From DASRDZ01 sp035652335 (GTDB lineage: Bacteria > Chloroflexota > Dormibacteria > Aeolococcales > Aeolococcaceae): 29,609 nucleotides of DNA. A program made the translations under genes and the position numbers. The notes under the pieces were generated by a model. It saw only the letters and a program-made list of their open reading frames with translations. It was not told the DNA's origin and did no database searches. Each line of letters opens with the position of its first letter. Within the stretch, counting starts at the first letter, position 1. The stretch covers positions 1 to 29,609 of the forward strand of contig DASRDZ010000042.1 of the NCBI GenBank assembly GCA_035652335.1. The letters are read 5' to 3'. Shown piece by piece: positions 1 through 8,841 of the stretch.

Positions 1-1
1 G

Positions 2-595
2 CGCATCGTCATGGCGGGCGGCTCCTACGGCGGCTTCGTCAGCCTGGAGTACGCCATCGCCCATCCCGACCGGGTGCAGGCGCTGGTGCTGCGGGACACG
101 GCGGCGAGCAACGCCTTCGAGGAGCGGGCGCGGGCGAATGCGCTGCAGAGCAATCGGGTGCAGCTCGACATGGAGCTGTACGACCGCATGATGAGAGGAG
201 AGTGCCGCGACGACGCCGACCTGGAGGCCGGCTGGCGCATGATCGTCCCGCTCTACGACCACGAGCTGACGCCCGAGAAGGTGGAGGCGCGGCTGCGGGG
301 GACCGTCTACCACCACGAGTCGCACAACTGGGCGTTCGCCAGGAACATCCCCGCCTACGACGTCCGCGACCGGCTGCCCTCGATCACCGCGCCGGCGCTG
401 GTCACCGTCGGCCGCCACGACTGGATCACCCCCGTGGCGGCGGCGGAGGAGATCGCCCGGCTCATCCCCAACGCCGAGCTCGTGGTGTTCGAGGAGTCGG
501 GGCACTCGCCGCAGCTCGAGGAGCCCGAGAGGTTCCAGCGCACGGTGCGCGACTTCCTGGTCCGAGCCGGCGTGCTGCAGGCGGCGGCGCGATGA
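2..595 (+). CDS. Alpha/beta hydrolase, proline iminopeptidase-like (5' end outside window)
   Basis: The frame is already open at the left edge, so the N-terminus (oxyanion strand and part of the cap) is missing; 197 residues are visible. The nucleophile elbow GGSYGG lies at the very start, giving the G-x-S-x-G serine. The late acid is the Asp of GRHDWITP and the catalytic His is in SGHSPQLEEPERF, so the triad is complete. The cap helices and the C-terminal pattern resemble proline iminopeptidases and related small-molecule hydrolases of the S33 type. This is a cytoplasmic enzyme with no signal visible in the available part. The substrate cannot be deduced: the fold also covers esterases, epoxide hydrolases and lactonases. 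Its stop overlaps the start of the next gene as ATGA, so the two are probably co-translated. Confidence 0.85.
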   Translation, partial: RIVMAGGSYGGFVSLEYAIAHPDRVQALVLRDTAASNAFEERARANALQSNRVQLDMELYDRMMRGECRDDADLEAGWRMIVPLYDHELTPEKVEARLRGTVYHHESHNWAFARNIPAYDVRDRLPSITAPALVTVGRHDWITPVAAAEEIARLIPNAELVVFEESGHSPQLEEPERFQRTVRDFLVRAGVLQAAAR

Positions 596-1227
596 CGGCG
601 CCGGTCACCCGCGCGCTCAAGGAGTGGGACGTCGTCGTGGCCGCGCTGGAGCAGGGCGAGCAGGCGATCCTGGTCCGCAAGGGCGGCCTGGACGACCCCG
701 GCCAGCGCATCCCCCTGGAGCGGGGTCGCTTCTGGCTGTACCCGACCCTCTTCCACGCCCGCGGCGTCTTCCTCAAGCCCGAGTACCACGACCTGCTGGT
801 GCCCGGCATGCACAGGGCGCCGCGCGAGACGGCCCGCCTGGTGGCCCGTCCCGAGGGGCACAGGCGGGCGGTCACCCCGGGCCACGTCGCCCTTCGCGCC
901 GTGGCGGAGATCGTCGAGGCGGTCGAGGCGCCCTCCCTGGAGGCGCTGCAGCGGCTCAGCGAGCGAACCGTCTGGACGCCGAAGTACCTCACCCTGCGCT
1001 ACCGCTGGCGACCCCAGGACCGGCCGCTGGTGCTGGTGCTCCGGGTCAGCGCCCTGCCCGAGGCGGTGGAGGTGGAGGAGCGGGTCGAGTACGGCGGCTG
1101 CCGCTCCTGGCTCGACCTCGTCGACCCGCCCGAGGCCGGCGCGGCCCGGCCGCTCTGGGACGAGAAGCGGCTCACCGACGAGGTACGCGCCGTCAGAATG
1201 ACCCTGGGGGACCCCTCTGGGAGGTGA
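592..1227 (+). CDS. DUF1802 family protein
   Basis: A 211-residue protein starting at the ATG of an ATGA overlap with the hydrolase. The opening (ALKEWDVVVAALEQGEQAIL, then VRKGG) and the block FWLYPTLFHARGVFLKPEYH match the DUF1802 family, which is common in cyanobacteria, Chloroflexota and Actinobacteria. In that family an alpha/beta domain begins with a KEW motif and a conserved R-K-G-G turn. It has no signal peptide or membrane segment and should be cytosolic. No biochemical role is established for the family and the context (a hydrolase upstream) does not supply one. A longer open frame exists upstream, but it lies inside the hydrolase gene and does not resemble the family, so the 592 start is preferred. 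Confidence 0.8.
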   Translation: MTAPVTRALKEWDVVVAALEQGEQAILVRKGGLDDPGQRIPLERGRFWLYPTLFHARGVFLKPEYHDLLVPGMHRAPRETARLVARPEGHRRAVTPGHVALRAVAEIVEAVEAPSLEALQRLSERTVWTPKYLTLRYRWRPQDRPLVLVLRVSALPEAVEVEERVEYGGCRSWLDLVDPPEAGAARPLWDEKRLTDEVRAVRMTLGDPSGR

Positions 1228-1285
1228 CACGATCCTGCCCGCCTACGGCAAGATGTTCGGGGTCCCGGGCGTCACCAGAGTGAAA

Positions 1286-1315
1286 GGGTCGCGCCCTACC
1301 GTGGGGCCGCGACCC
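1286..1315 (+). terminator. GC-rich hairpin between DUF1802 gene and sqdB
   Basis: GGGTCGCG at 1286-1293 pairs perfectly with CGCGACCC at 1308-1315. An inner CCC/GGG extension (1294-1296 with 1304-1306) leaves a short loop and one bulged C. The element sits about 60 bases after the DUF1802 stop and about 20 bases before the likely ribosome binding site of sqdB. It has no T-run (it is followed by CCCAT), so it is not a classical intrinsic terminator. It could be a stabilising stem, a Rho-type boundary or a leader structure of sqdB. Confidence 0.35.
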
Positions 1316-1346
1316 CCCATTCCTGCCATCCACACGGAGTGAGTCG

Positions 1347-2612
1347 ATGCTTGTCTGCGTTCTCGGGGCCGACGGCTACCTGGGCTGGCCCACCGCGCTG
1401 CACCTCTCGGCTCGCGGGCACGACGTGGTCGCCGTGGACAGCCTCATCCGCAGGCGCTGGGATCGCCAGGTGGGGACTCCCAACCTCCTCCCCCTCAGCT
1501 CCATGGACAGCCGCGTCAAGCGCTGGAAGGCGGAGAGCGGGAAGACCATCGACTGGGTCAGGCTCGACCTCTGCGACAACGCCGCGCTGCGCGAGCTGAT
1601 CGGGCACTACCAGCCCGACGCGGTGGTGCACTTCGCCGAGCAGCGCAGCGCGCCCTTCTCGATGATCAGCTCCGAGCGGGCGGTCGAGACCCAGGTCAAC
1701 AACGTGGCCGGCACCCTCAACCTCCTCTTCGCGCTGCGCGACCTGGCGCCCGACTGCCACCTGGTCAAGCTCGGCACCATGGGCGAGTACGGCACGCCCA
1801 ACATCGACATCGAGGAGGGCTGGCTGGAGGTCGAGCACAACGGCCGCAGGGACCGCGTCCTCTTCCCCAAGCTGCCGGGCTCCTTCTACCACCTCTCCAA
1901 GGTCCACGACTCGCACAACATCGAGTTCACCTGCCGGATCTGGGGCATGCGCGCCACCGACCTCAACCAGGGCGTGGTGTACGGCATCAGCACCCCCGAG
2001 ACCGACCTGCATCCCCAGCTGCAGACCCGCTTCGACTACGACCACATCTGGGGCACGGCGCTCAACCGCTTCTGCGTCCAGGCGGCCATCGACCACCCCA
2101 TCACCGTCTACGGCCGGGGCGGCCAGACCCGCGGCTTCCTCGATGTCCGCGACACCGTGCGCTGCATCGAGCTGGCGGTGCTCAACCCCGCCGACCGCGG
2201 TGAGTTCCGCGTCTTCAACCAGTTCACCGAGCAGTTCAGCGTCCAGGAGCTGGCCGACAAGGTGGCCCACGCCCGGGCCGCTCACGGGCTGCCCACCCGC
2301 ATCGAGCACGCCCCCAACCCGCGGGTGGAGAAGGACGAGCACTACTACAACGCCAAGCACCAGCACCTCCTCGACCTCGGCCTGGAGCCGCACTACCTTC
2401 AGGAGACGCTCATCGAGGACGTCATCGGCCGCATCGAGAAGCACCGGGCGCGGGTGCGTCCCGAGCTGGTCGGCGCCTCGACGGTGGACTGGCGCGGCGG
2501 CCACGAGCGGCGTCGCCAGATGTCGGTGACCGGCCGGGCGGCCGTTCCCGGCAAGGGCACCGGCGCCCTGATCGGCGCCGCGGGAGGCAGGCGGACCGTC
2601 GCCGCGCGCTGA
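1347..2612 (+). CDS. sqdB: UDP-sulfoquinovose synthase (sulfolipid biosynthesis)
   Basis: Makes UDP-sulfoquinovose from UDP-glucose and sulfite, the head-group donor of the plant/cyanobacterial-type sulfolipid SQDG. The 421-residue sequence is very close to Arabidopsis SQD1 and cyanobacterial SqdB. It has an NAD-binding N-terminus with GADGYLGW (7-14), the block VVHFAEQRSAPFSMI, LGTMGEYGTPNIDIEEGW with T144, and FYHLSKVHDSHN with the catalytic Y181/K185 pair. It also has ATDLNQGVVYG, GGQTRGFLDVRDTV and NPRVEKDEHYYNAKH. Start: ATG with GGAG about eight bases upstream. It is an extended short-chain dehydrogenase/reductase and cytosolic. The tail after VDWRGG is about 30 residues longer than in SQD1 and Arg/Gly-rich, of no evident function. 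No sqdX/sqdD-type sulfoquinovosyltransferase is adjacent; the next gene is a GT-C-like membrane protein. Confidence 0.95.
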   Translation: MLVCVLGADGYLGWPTALHLSARGHDVVAVDSLIRRRWDRQVGTPNLLPLSSMDSRVKRWKAESGKTIDWVRLDLCDNAALRELIGHYQPDAVVHFAEQRSAPFSMISSERAVETQVNNVAGTLNLLFALRDLAPDCHLVKLGTMGEYGTPNIDIEEGWLEVEHNGRRDRVLFPKLPGSFYHLSKVHDSHNIEFTCRIWGMRATDLNQGVVYGISTPETDLHPQLQTRFDYDHIWGTALNRFCVQAAIDHPITVYGRGGQTRGFLDVRDTVRCIELAVLNPADRGEFRVFNQFTEQFSVQELADKVAHARAAHGLPTRIEHAPNPRVEKDEHYYNAKHQHLLDLGLEPHYLQETLIEDVIGRIEKHRARVRPELVGASTVDWRGGHERRRQMSVTGRAAVPGKGTGALIGAAGGRRTVAAR

Positions 2613-2664
2613 CCGCCGGCGGCTCGCTTCGGCGGCCGCGCTCGCCGTCTACGCCCTCCTGGCG

Positions 2665-4344
2665 ATGGCGTTCCTGCACACCGTCTGGTTCACCTCACCG
2701 ACGGCACTGGCAGGAGGCAGCGGTGACGCGCAGCAGACCGTCTGGTTCCTGACCTGGACGCCGTGGGCGGTCTCCCACGGCGCCAACCCCTTCCTCACCA
2801 CCCACATCAACGCGCCCCAGGGGGTGAACCTGATGTGGGACGCGCTGTCACCTCTCGCCGCGCTGGCGCTCTGGCCGGTCACCGCCACGGCCGGCGCGGT
2901 CGTCTCCTACGACCTCATGGTCACCCTCGACCTGGTGCTCGCCGCCTGGTGCGCCTACCTGCTGCTGCGCCGGCACGTCCGGCAGCTGGCGGCTCTCGCC
3001 GGCGGGGCGTTCTACGGCTTCTGCCCCTTCCTGCTCAGCCAGGCGCCCAGCCACGGCAAGGTGGCCTTCGCGGTGATGCCGCCGCTCCTGCTCCTGCTCA
3101 TCGACGGGCTGCTGGTGCGCCGCGACTACGGCCCGCGGCGGGCGGGGCTCCTGCTCGGGCTGCTGGTCGCCGCCCAGCTCCTCGTCTTCGAGGAGGGGGT
3201 GGTGCTGGGGCTCGTCGCCGGCGCCGTCGTCCTCCTCGTCCTGGCGCTGCGAGCGGGGCGGAGGCGAACCCGGGAGGCGGTGCCGCGGCTGCTGCGGGCG
3301 CTCGCCTGGGCCGCGCTCCCCCTCCTGGTCATCGCCGCGGTCCCGCTCGGCTTCCAGCTCTTCGGCCCCAACCGGGTGCCGGGCACCGTCCCCGGCGGGT
3401 CGGTGTACGTCACCGACCTCGCCAACCTGGTGGTGCCCACGCCGACGCAGCTCATCTCCCCGGACGCGGCGCAGCAGCTGACGGCGCGCCTCTCCGGCAA
3501 CACGGTGGAGAACGCCTCGTACCTCGGGGTGCCCCTGCTGCTCCTGGCGCTCTTCGCCGCCTGGCGCTGGCGGCGGAGGCCGCTGGTGGCGGTGGCCACC
3601 TGGTCGGGCGTCGCCCTGGCGGTGCTGTCGCTTGGACCGCAGCTCCACGTCGGAGGGCACGTGTCGCGCCTGCCCCTCCCCTGGCGGGTGGTCGAAGCCA
3701 TCCCGGTGCTCGGCAGCGCCCTGCCCAGCCGCCTGTGGGTCTACGTCGACCTGGGGGTGGCGGTGGTGCTGGCGGTGTTCGTCGAGGAGCTGCTCCGCCA
3801 GCGGGTCGCGGCGCTGCGCTGGGCGGGCGCAGCGGCGCTGGTGCTGGTCGGAGTGGCCGTCTTCCCGCGCGGCGCGGTGGCCGCCCAGCCCGTGGTGCCG
3901 GCGTTCTTCACGGCGCCGATCACCGCGGCGGCGCCGGCGGGGTCGACGGTCCTTGTCGCCCCGTACTCGCACGACGCCGAGACGGCCCAGCCCATGCTCT
4001 GGCAGGCCGAGGCCGGCATGTCCTTCCGCATGCCGGAGGGGTACTTCGTCGGCGTCGACGCGACCGGCACGCGCACCGACGGGCCGGCGCGGACGGCGAC
4101 GTCGACGGTGATGACCGACGTGGCCGCCGGCCGCGGCGTCGCGCCGGCCGGGGTGGACGCGCAGATCCTCGCCGAGCTGCGGCGCTGGAAGGTGTCCGCC
4201 GTGGTCGTGGGGCCGATGCCGCACGAGGCCGACATGATCGCCCTGTTCACCCGGGTGTTGCATGCGTCGCCGCGCAAACGCGGCGGCGCGTATGTGTGGA
4301 CCGTCACCTCCGGGACTGCGCTGTCGCGAGTGAAGGCGCCGTAG
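2665..4344 (+). CDS. Polytopic GT-C-like membrane protein (putative glycosyltransferase)
   Basis: A 559-residue protein with about ten hydrophobic segments and a soluble C-terminal domain (roughly residues 415-559). After the first helix comes a loop with acidic residues and GDAQQTVWFLTW, then NPFLTTHINAPQGVNLMWD, then helices with GGAFYGFCPFLLSQAPSHGK and LLIDGLLVRRDYGPRRAG. This layout resembles uncharacterised actinobacterial/Chloroflexota membrane proteins of the GT-C type, which use polyprenyl-linked sugars at the outer membrane face. The exact donor and acceptor are unknown. It lies 52 bases after sqdB on the same strand, so co-expression is likely, though a role in sulfolipid export or transfer is speculation. 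Odd point: the upstream in-frame codons encode an Arg-rich hydrophobic stretch that would complete the first helix, yet no ATG/GTG/TTG occurs there before a stop at 2569-2571. The start is therefore uncertain. Confidence 0.7.
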   Translation: MAFLHTVWFTSPTALAGGSGDAQQTVWFLTWTPWAVSHGANPFLTTHINAPQGVNLMWDALSPLAALALWPVTATAGAVVSYDLMVTLDLVLAAWCAYLLLRRHVRQLAALAGGAFYGFCPFLLSQAPSHGKVAFAVMPPLLLLLIDGLLVRRDYGPRRAGLLLGLLVAAQLLVFEEGVVLGLVAGAVVLLVLALRAGRRRTREAVPRLLRALAWAALPLLVIAAVPLGFQLFGPNRVPGTVPGGSVYVTDLANLVVPTPTQLISPDAAQQLTARLSGNTVENASYLGVPLLLLALFAAWRWRRRPLVAVATWSGVALAVLSLGPQLHVGGHVSRLPLPWRVVEAIPVLGSALPSRLWVYVDLGVAVVLAVFVEELLRQRVAALRWAGAAALVLVGVAVFPRGAVAAQPVVPAFFTAPITAAAPAGSTVLVAPYSHDAETAQPMLWQAEAGMSFRMPEGYFVGVDATGTRTDGPARTATSTVMTDVAAGRGVAPAGVDAQILAELRRWKVSAVVVGPMPHEADMIALFTRVLHASPRKRGGAYVWTVTSGTALSRVKAP

Positions 4345-4420
4345 TCCGTCACCGTCATCCAGTCGCAAGGCGCCCCTGGCAGGATGCGCGGCGCACGAGA
4401 GAGAACACCCAGGGACCCCC

Positions 4421-6052
4421 ATGACTCGCCTGCTCCGCCGCCGCTATGTCATCCCCGGCGCGCTCGTCGTCGCCCTCGTCGCCACGGGCGGCTTCGTCTA
4501 CGCGCGCCGCGGAGGCGCCACCACCCAGTACCGCACCGTCGCCGCCACGCTGGGGACGGTGACCCAGACCATCTCCCTGTCCGGCAACCTCACCCCGACC
4601 AACACCACTGCGCTCGACTTCGGCGGCAGCGGCAAGGTGCTGGCGGTCAACGTCAGCCCGGGTGAGAACGTCACCGCCGGCGAGGTGCTGGCCACCCAGG
4701 ACACCTCCTCGCTCTCGGCGACGTTGCAGCAGGCGCAGGCGACCCTGGCCTCGGCGCAGGCCAAGCTCGCCCAGGACCAGGCGGGCGCCACCGCCTCGCA
4801 GGTCGCCTCGGCGGAGTCGCAGGTCAACTCGGCACAGGTGGCGCTGAACAACGCACAGACCAGCCTGACCGACACGGAGGCGGTCAACGCCCAGTCGGTC
4901 AGCCAGGCGCAGGCCGCGGTGAACTCGGCGCAGAACCAGGTGAACGCCGACCAGAACCTGGTCAACGCCGACGAGGCGAAGCTGCACTCCGACCAGGCGC
5001 AGCAGCAGAGCGACTGCAACGCCAACCCCTCCAGCGCGGCGTGCAGCAGCGACAACTCGCAGGTGCAGTCCGACAACCAGAAGCTGGCCTCCGACCAGCA
5101 GACCATGGCCAAGGACCAGGGCACCCTCTCCAACGCGCAGTCGTCGCTGCAGGCCACCGAGGTCAAGGCGCAGCAGGGCGACGACCAGGCCATGGAGCAG
5201 GTCAACACCGCCAGGGTGCAGCTGGCCAACGCGCAGTCGTCGCTCAACTCCCTGTCCTCGACGGTGACGCCGCAGCAGATCCAGATGGACCAGGCGCAGG
5301 TGAGCATCGACCAGGTCGGCGTCGCCAACGCACAGCACGCCCTCGACGACGCCACGCTGGTGGCGCCGGCGGCGGGCGTGGTCGGCGAGGTGAACATCGC
5401 GGCTGGCGACACCACCGGCAGCAGCGGCGGGCCCGGCGGCTCCTCGGCGGGCGGCGCGTCCAGCGCGAGCGCCACCCACGACATCGTCCTGCTCACCCCG
5501 GGCGACTTCTCGGTGACCGGCTCGGTGACCGACGCGCAGGTCGGCGAGATCGCCCTCGGCCAGCGCGCCACCATCCTGCCCGCGGGCTCGACCGAGGGCG
5601 TCACCGGCAAGGTGACCGCCATCTCTCCCGAGGCGACGGTCACCTCGGGTGTGGCCACGTTCTCCGTGACGGTCACCCTGGACGGCTCGCAGCCGGCGCT
5701 GCACGCCGGGGCCTCGGCCTCGATCAGCGTCATCGTCAACCAGGTGGTGCACGTCCTCACCGTGCCGACCAGCGCGGTGCGCGGCTCGTCGGTGCAGGTG
5801 ATGGTCAACGGCGTGCCCGAGACGCGCGCCGTCACCGTGGGCGCGTCGGACGCGCTGCGCACCCAGATCATCTCGGGCGTCAACGACGGCGACCTGGTGG
5901 TGGTGGCCACGGTGTCGAGCACCGTGCCGACGACCACCACCGGCGGCGCCGGAGCCGGCGGCCTCTTCGGGGCCGGGGCGGGCGGGGGCGGCACCTTCCG
6001 CGGCGGCGCCGGCGGCGCCGGCGGTGCGGCGCGCGGCGGCGGTGGGGGCTGA
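4421..6052 (+). CDS. HlyD/MacA-type membrane fusion protein with Gly-rich tail
   Basis: Periplasmic-adaptor-type subunit of a MacAB-like ABC exporter; 543 residues. An N-terminal anchor (about 9-28) follows the basic start MTRLLRRR. Next come a first lipoyl half with the block SGKVLAVNVSPGENVTAGEVL, and a long Ala/Gln/Ser/Asp-rich coiled-coil hairpin (about 95-300). The second lipoyl half (VAPAAGVVGEVNIAAGD) and beta-barrel/membrane-proximal domains follow, ending in TSAVRGSSVQVMVNG. Two cysteines near the hairpin tip (C199 and C208) could form a disulfide. The last 30 or so residues are nearly all Gly/Ala with Phe and Arg. No TolC-like gene follows, consistent with a monoderm or atypical envelope. 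Start: ATG with AGGGA just upstream. First gene of a unit running to the sensor kinase ending at 10787. Confidence 0.88.
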   Translation: MTRLLRRRYVIPGALVVALVATGGFVYARRGGATTQYRTVAATLGTVTQTISLSGNLTPTNTTALDFGGSGKVLAVNVSPGENVTAGEVLATQDTSSLSATLQQAQATLASAQAKLAQDQAGATASQVASAESQVNSAQVALNNAQTSLTDTEAVNAQSVSQAQAAVNSAQNQVNADQNLVNADEAKLHSDQAQQQSDCNANPSSAACSSDNSQVQSDNQKLASDQQTMAKDQGTLSNAQSSLQATEVKAQQGDDQAMEQVNTARVQLANAQSSLNSLSSTVTPQQIQMDQAQVSIDQVGVANAQHALDDATLVAPAAGVVGEVNIAAGDTTGSSGGPGGSSAGGASSASATHDIVLLTPGDFSVTGSVTDAQVGEIALGQRATILPAGSTEGVTGKVTAISPEATVTSGVATFSVTVTLDGSQPALHAGASASISVIVNQVVHVLTVPTSAVRGSSVQVMVNGVPETRAVTVGASDALRTQIISGVNDGDLVVVATVSSTVPTTTTGGAGAGGLFGAGAGGGGTFRGGAGGAGGAARGGGGG

Positions 6053-6059
6053 TCCCTCG

Positions 6060-6751
<692 letters not shown>

Positions 6752-6755
<4 letters not shown>

Positions 6756-7975
6756 GCCTGCTGCGCACCCTGGAGACCGGCCTGCGCGGCATCCTCGGCC
6801 ACCGCCTGCGCTCGGTGCTGACCACTCTCGGCATCCTCTTCGGCGTCGCCGCGGTGATCTGCACCGTCGGCATCGGCACCGCCTCGGCGGATTCCGTCAA
6901 CGCCCGCATCGCCTCGCTGGGCACCAACCTGCTCACCATCACCCCGGGCAGCACACGCGCCGCCGGCGTCTTCGGCGGCGCGGGCACCGCCGCCAGCCTG
7001 ACCATGCAGGACGTCGACGGCCTGATGAGCAAGGACAACGCACCCGACGTGGGCGCGGTCGCGCCGGTGGTGCAGCGCAGCGAGCCGATGGTGAGCCTCG
7101 CCTCCAACTGGACGAGCACGGTGCAGGGCAGCTCCACCGGCTGGCTCACCGCCAACGCCCGCAGCGTCGCCAGCGGCGAGTTCTTCACCCAGGACGACGT
7201 CAACAAGCACGCGCTGAAGATCGTGCTGGGGAGCACCACGGCGACCAACCTGGGCGCGTCGGTGGGCGACACGATCACGGTGAACCGGATCCCCTTCACC
7301 GTCATCGGCATCCTCAACACCGTCGGCGGCCAGGGCTTCCAGAACGGCGACGACCTCGGCGTCGTGCCGATCACCGCGGCCCACGACGTCCTCACCGGCG
7401 GCGACCCCAACTCGGTGCAGCGCATCCTCCTCAGCGCCACCAGCGGGGACACGGTGGGGAGCGCCTACCAGGAGGCCGACCAGCTGCTGCTCAACACGCA
7501 CGCGTCGTCGCTGGGCAGCAGCGGCACACCGGACTTCACCATCCAGGCGCAGAGCTCGTTCCTCAGCACCGCCCAGTCGGTGACCACCACGCTCACCATC
7601 CTGCTGGCCAGCGTGGCGGCCATCTCGCTGCTGGTCGGCGGCATCGGGGTGATGAACATCATGCTGGTGTCGGTCACCGAGCGCACCAACGAGATCGGCC
7701 TGCGCAAGGCGCTGGGCGCGACGCCGGGCGACCTGCTCCGCCAGTTCCTCGTCGAGGCCTCCACGCTGAGCGTGGTCGGGGGCCTCCTCGGCGTCGGCGC
7801 CGGACTGCTCGCCGGCGTGCTCATCCCGCACTTCACCACCATCGGAGTCACCATCACGGCAACCCCGGTCCTCGTCGCCGTCCTCGTTGCGGCCGGAGTT
7901 GGCCTGATCTTCGGCGTCTACCCGGCGGCGCGCGCCGCCCGTCTTGCCCCCATCGAGGCGCTGCGCGCGCAGTGA
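6752..7975 (+). CDS. MacB-like ABC transporter permease (FtsX domain)
   Basis: A 407-residue permease with the MacB layout. A first helix (RSVLTTLGILFGVAAVICTV, about 21-40) is followed by a large extracytoplasmic domain (about 45-270) beginning with LGTNLLTITPGSTR. A three-helix FtsX domain contains the conserved block GGIGVMNIMLVSVTERTNEI and GLRKALGATPGDLLRQFLVE, and the end is GVYPAARAARLAPIEALRAQ. It starts at GTG, overlapping the ATPase stop as GTGA. It should act as a homodimer with the ATPase and fusion protein, working as a mechanotransmitter rather than a channel through the membrane. The two-component genes downstream suggest envelope-stress or drug-responsive expression, which is an inference from context. 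Confidence 0.92.
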
Positions 7976-7997
7976 CCCTGACCACGAGAGCCATGAC

Positions 7998-8004
7998 GAG
8001 AGGA
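7998..8004 (+). promoter_or_regulatory. Strong ribosome binding site fixing the lipoprotein start
   Basis: GAGAGGA lies six bases before the ATG at 8011. It decides against the earlier in-frame GTG at 7972 (overlapping the permease stop) and the ATG at 7993. Starting at 8011 gives a textbook lipoprotein signal directly after a short basic N-terminus. Confidence 0.65.
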
Positions 8005-8010
8005 ACAACC

Positions 8011-8829
8011 ATGATCGGACGCGGGCTGGCTGCCACCGGCGTGCTCGCCACGCTCGCCCTGGCCGCCTGCGGGAGCAGTCCCTCGGCGACCAACACCGGC
8101 GCCAAGGCCACGCCGTCGCCGAGCGGCGATCCCAACGGGCGCCGCGGCGGCGCGGCCGCCGGCCAGCTGGTGCAGATCAACGGCAGCACGCTGATCGTCA
8201 GCACCAGCAACGGCGACGCCACCGTCGCCTTCACCGGCAGCACCCCGGTGACCAAGACCAGGACCGGCAGCGTCGCCGACATCACCAAGGGCTCCTGCGT
8301 CACCGCCACGGGCACCAAGGACGCGAGCAGTGTTCTCACCGCTTCGACGGTGCTGCTCAGCCCCCCGGTGAACGGCTCGTGCACCGCCGGGCCCTTCGGA
8401 GGCAACGGGCCGCGTCCCTCCTTCTCGCCGAGGCCCAACGCCACGGCGCGGCCGACCCCGAGCGGGGTGCCCCAGGCCTTCGCGCGCGGCCAGGTCGCCG
8501 CGGTCACCGGCACCCAGGTGACGCTGACCACCGCCAACGGCGCGGCGACGACCATCACGGTGCCGACCACCGTCCGCGTCGCCGTCTCGGAGGCGATCAC
8601 CTCGGCCGACCTCTCGGTGGGTGACTGCGTGGTCGCCGCAGGTCCCAAGGACGCCTCCGGCACCGTCCAGGCGCGCTCGATCAACGTGGTGCCGCCCGGC
8701 GCCAACGGCTGCAACACCGGTGCCGGCGGCTTCGGTGGCTTCGGCGGTCGCGGCTTCGGCGGCGGCGGCGGCGGCTTCTTCGGCGGCGGTGGCGGGGGTG
8801 GGGGCGCAGGCGGTGGCGGAGGGGGGTAG
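8011..8829 (+). CDS. Lipoprotein with duplicated DUF5666-like beta domains and poly-Gly tail
   Basis: A 272-residue exported lipoprotein. The signal MIGRGLAATGVLATLALAAC ends in a lipobox, with Cys20 as the lipidated residue. A low-complexity linker follows. Two similar units of about 65 residues come next: GQLVQINGSTLIVSTSNGDA to ITKGSCVTATGTKDAS, and GQVAAVTGTQVTLTTANGAA to LSVGDCVVAAGPKDAS. Each looks like a small beta barrel of the DUF5666 type carrying one Cys, and each is followed by a further Cys (NGSCTAG and NGCNTG). The tail is almost pure glycine with Phe. No enzyme motif is visible. Its place between exporter and two-component genes suggests an envelope sensor or accessory component, without direct evidence. 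It ends with TAG, 12 bases before the response regulator. Confidence 0.75.
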   Translation: MIGRGLAATGVLATLALAACGSSPSATNTGAKATPSPSGDPNGRRGGAAAGQLVQINGSTLIVSTSNGDATVAFTGSTPVTKTRTGSVADITKGSCVTATGTKDASSVLTASTVLLSPPVNGSCTAGPFGGNGPRPSFSPRPNATARPTPSGVPQAFARGQVAAVTGTQVTLTTANGAATTITVPTTVRVAVSEAITSADLSVGDCVVAAGPKDASGTVQARSINVVPPGANGCNTGAGGFGGFGGRGFGGGGGGFFGGGGGGGGAGGGGGG

Positions 8830-8841
8830 TCTCCAGACGTC

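Noticed and set aside
2848..4422. Long minus-strand open frame opposite the GT-C-like gene
   Set aside because: Composition is His/Arg/Gly/Gln-rich with no recognisable fold; it is the antisense shadow of a G+C-rich gene whose own product has clear membrane helices.
8701..8829. GGC/GGT-rich tract considered as a tandem DNA repeat or PE_PGRS-like element
   Set aside because: It is simply the coding sequence for the poly-Gly tail; no regular DNA period and no PE/PPE-type domain.
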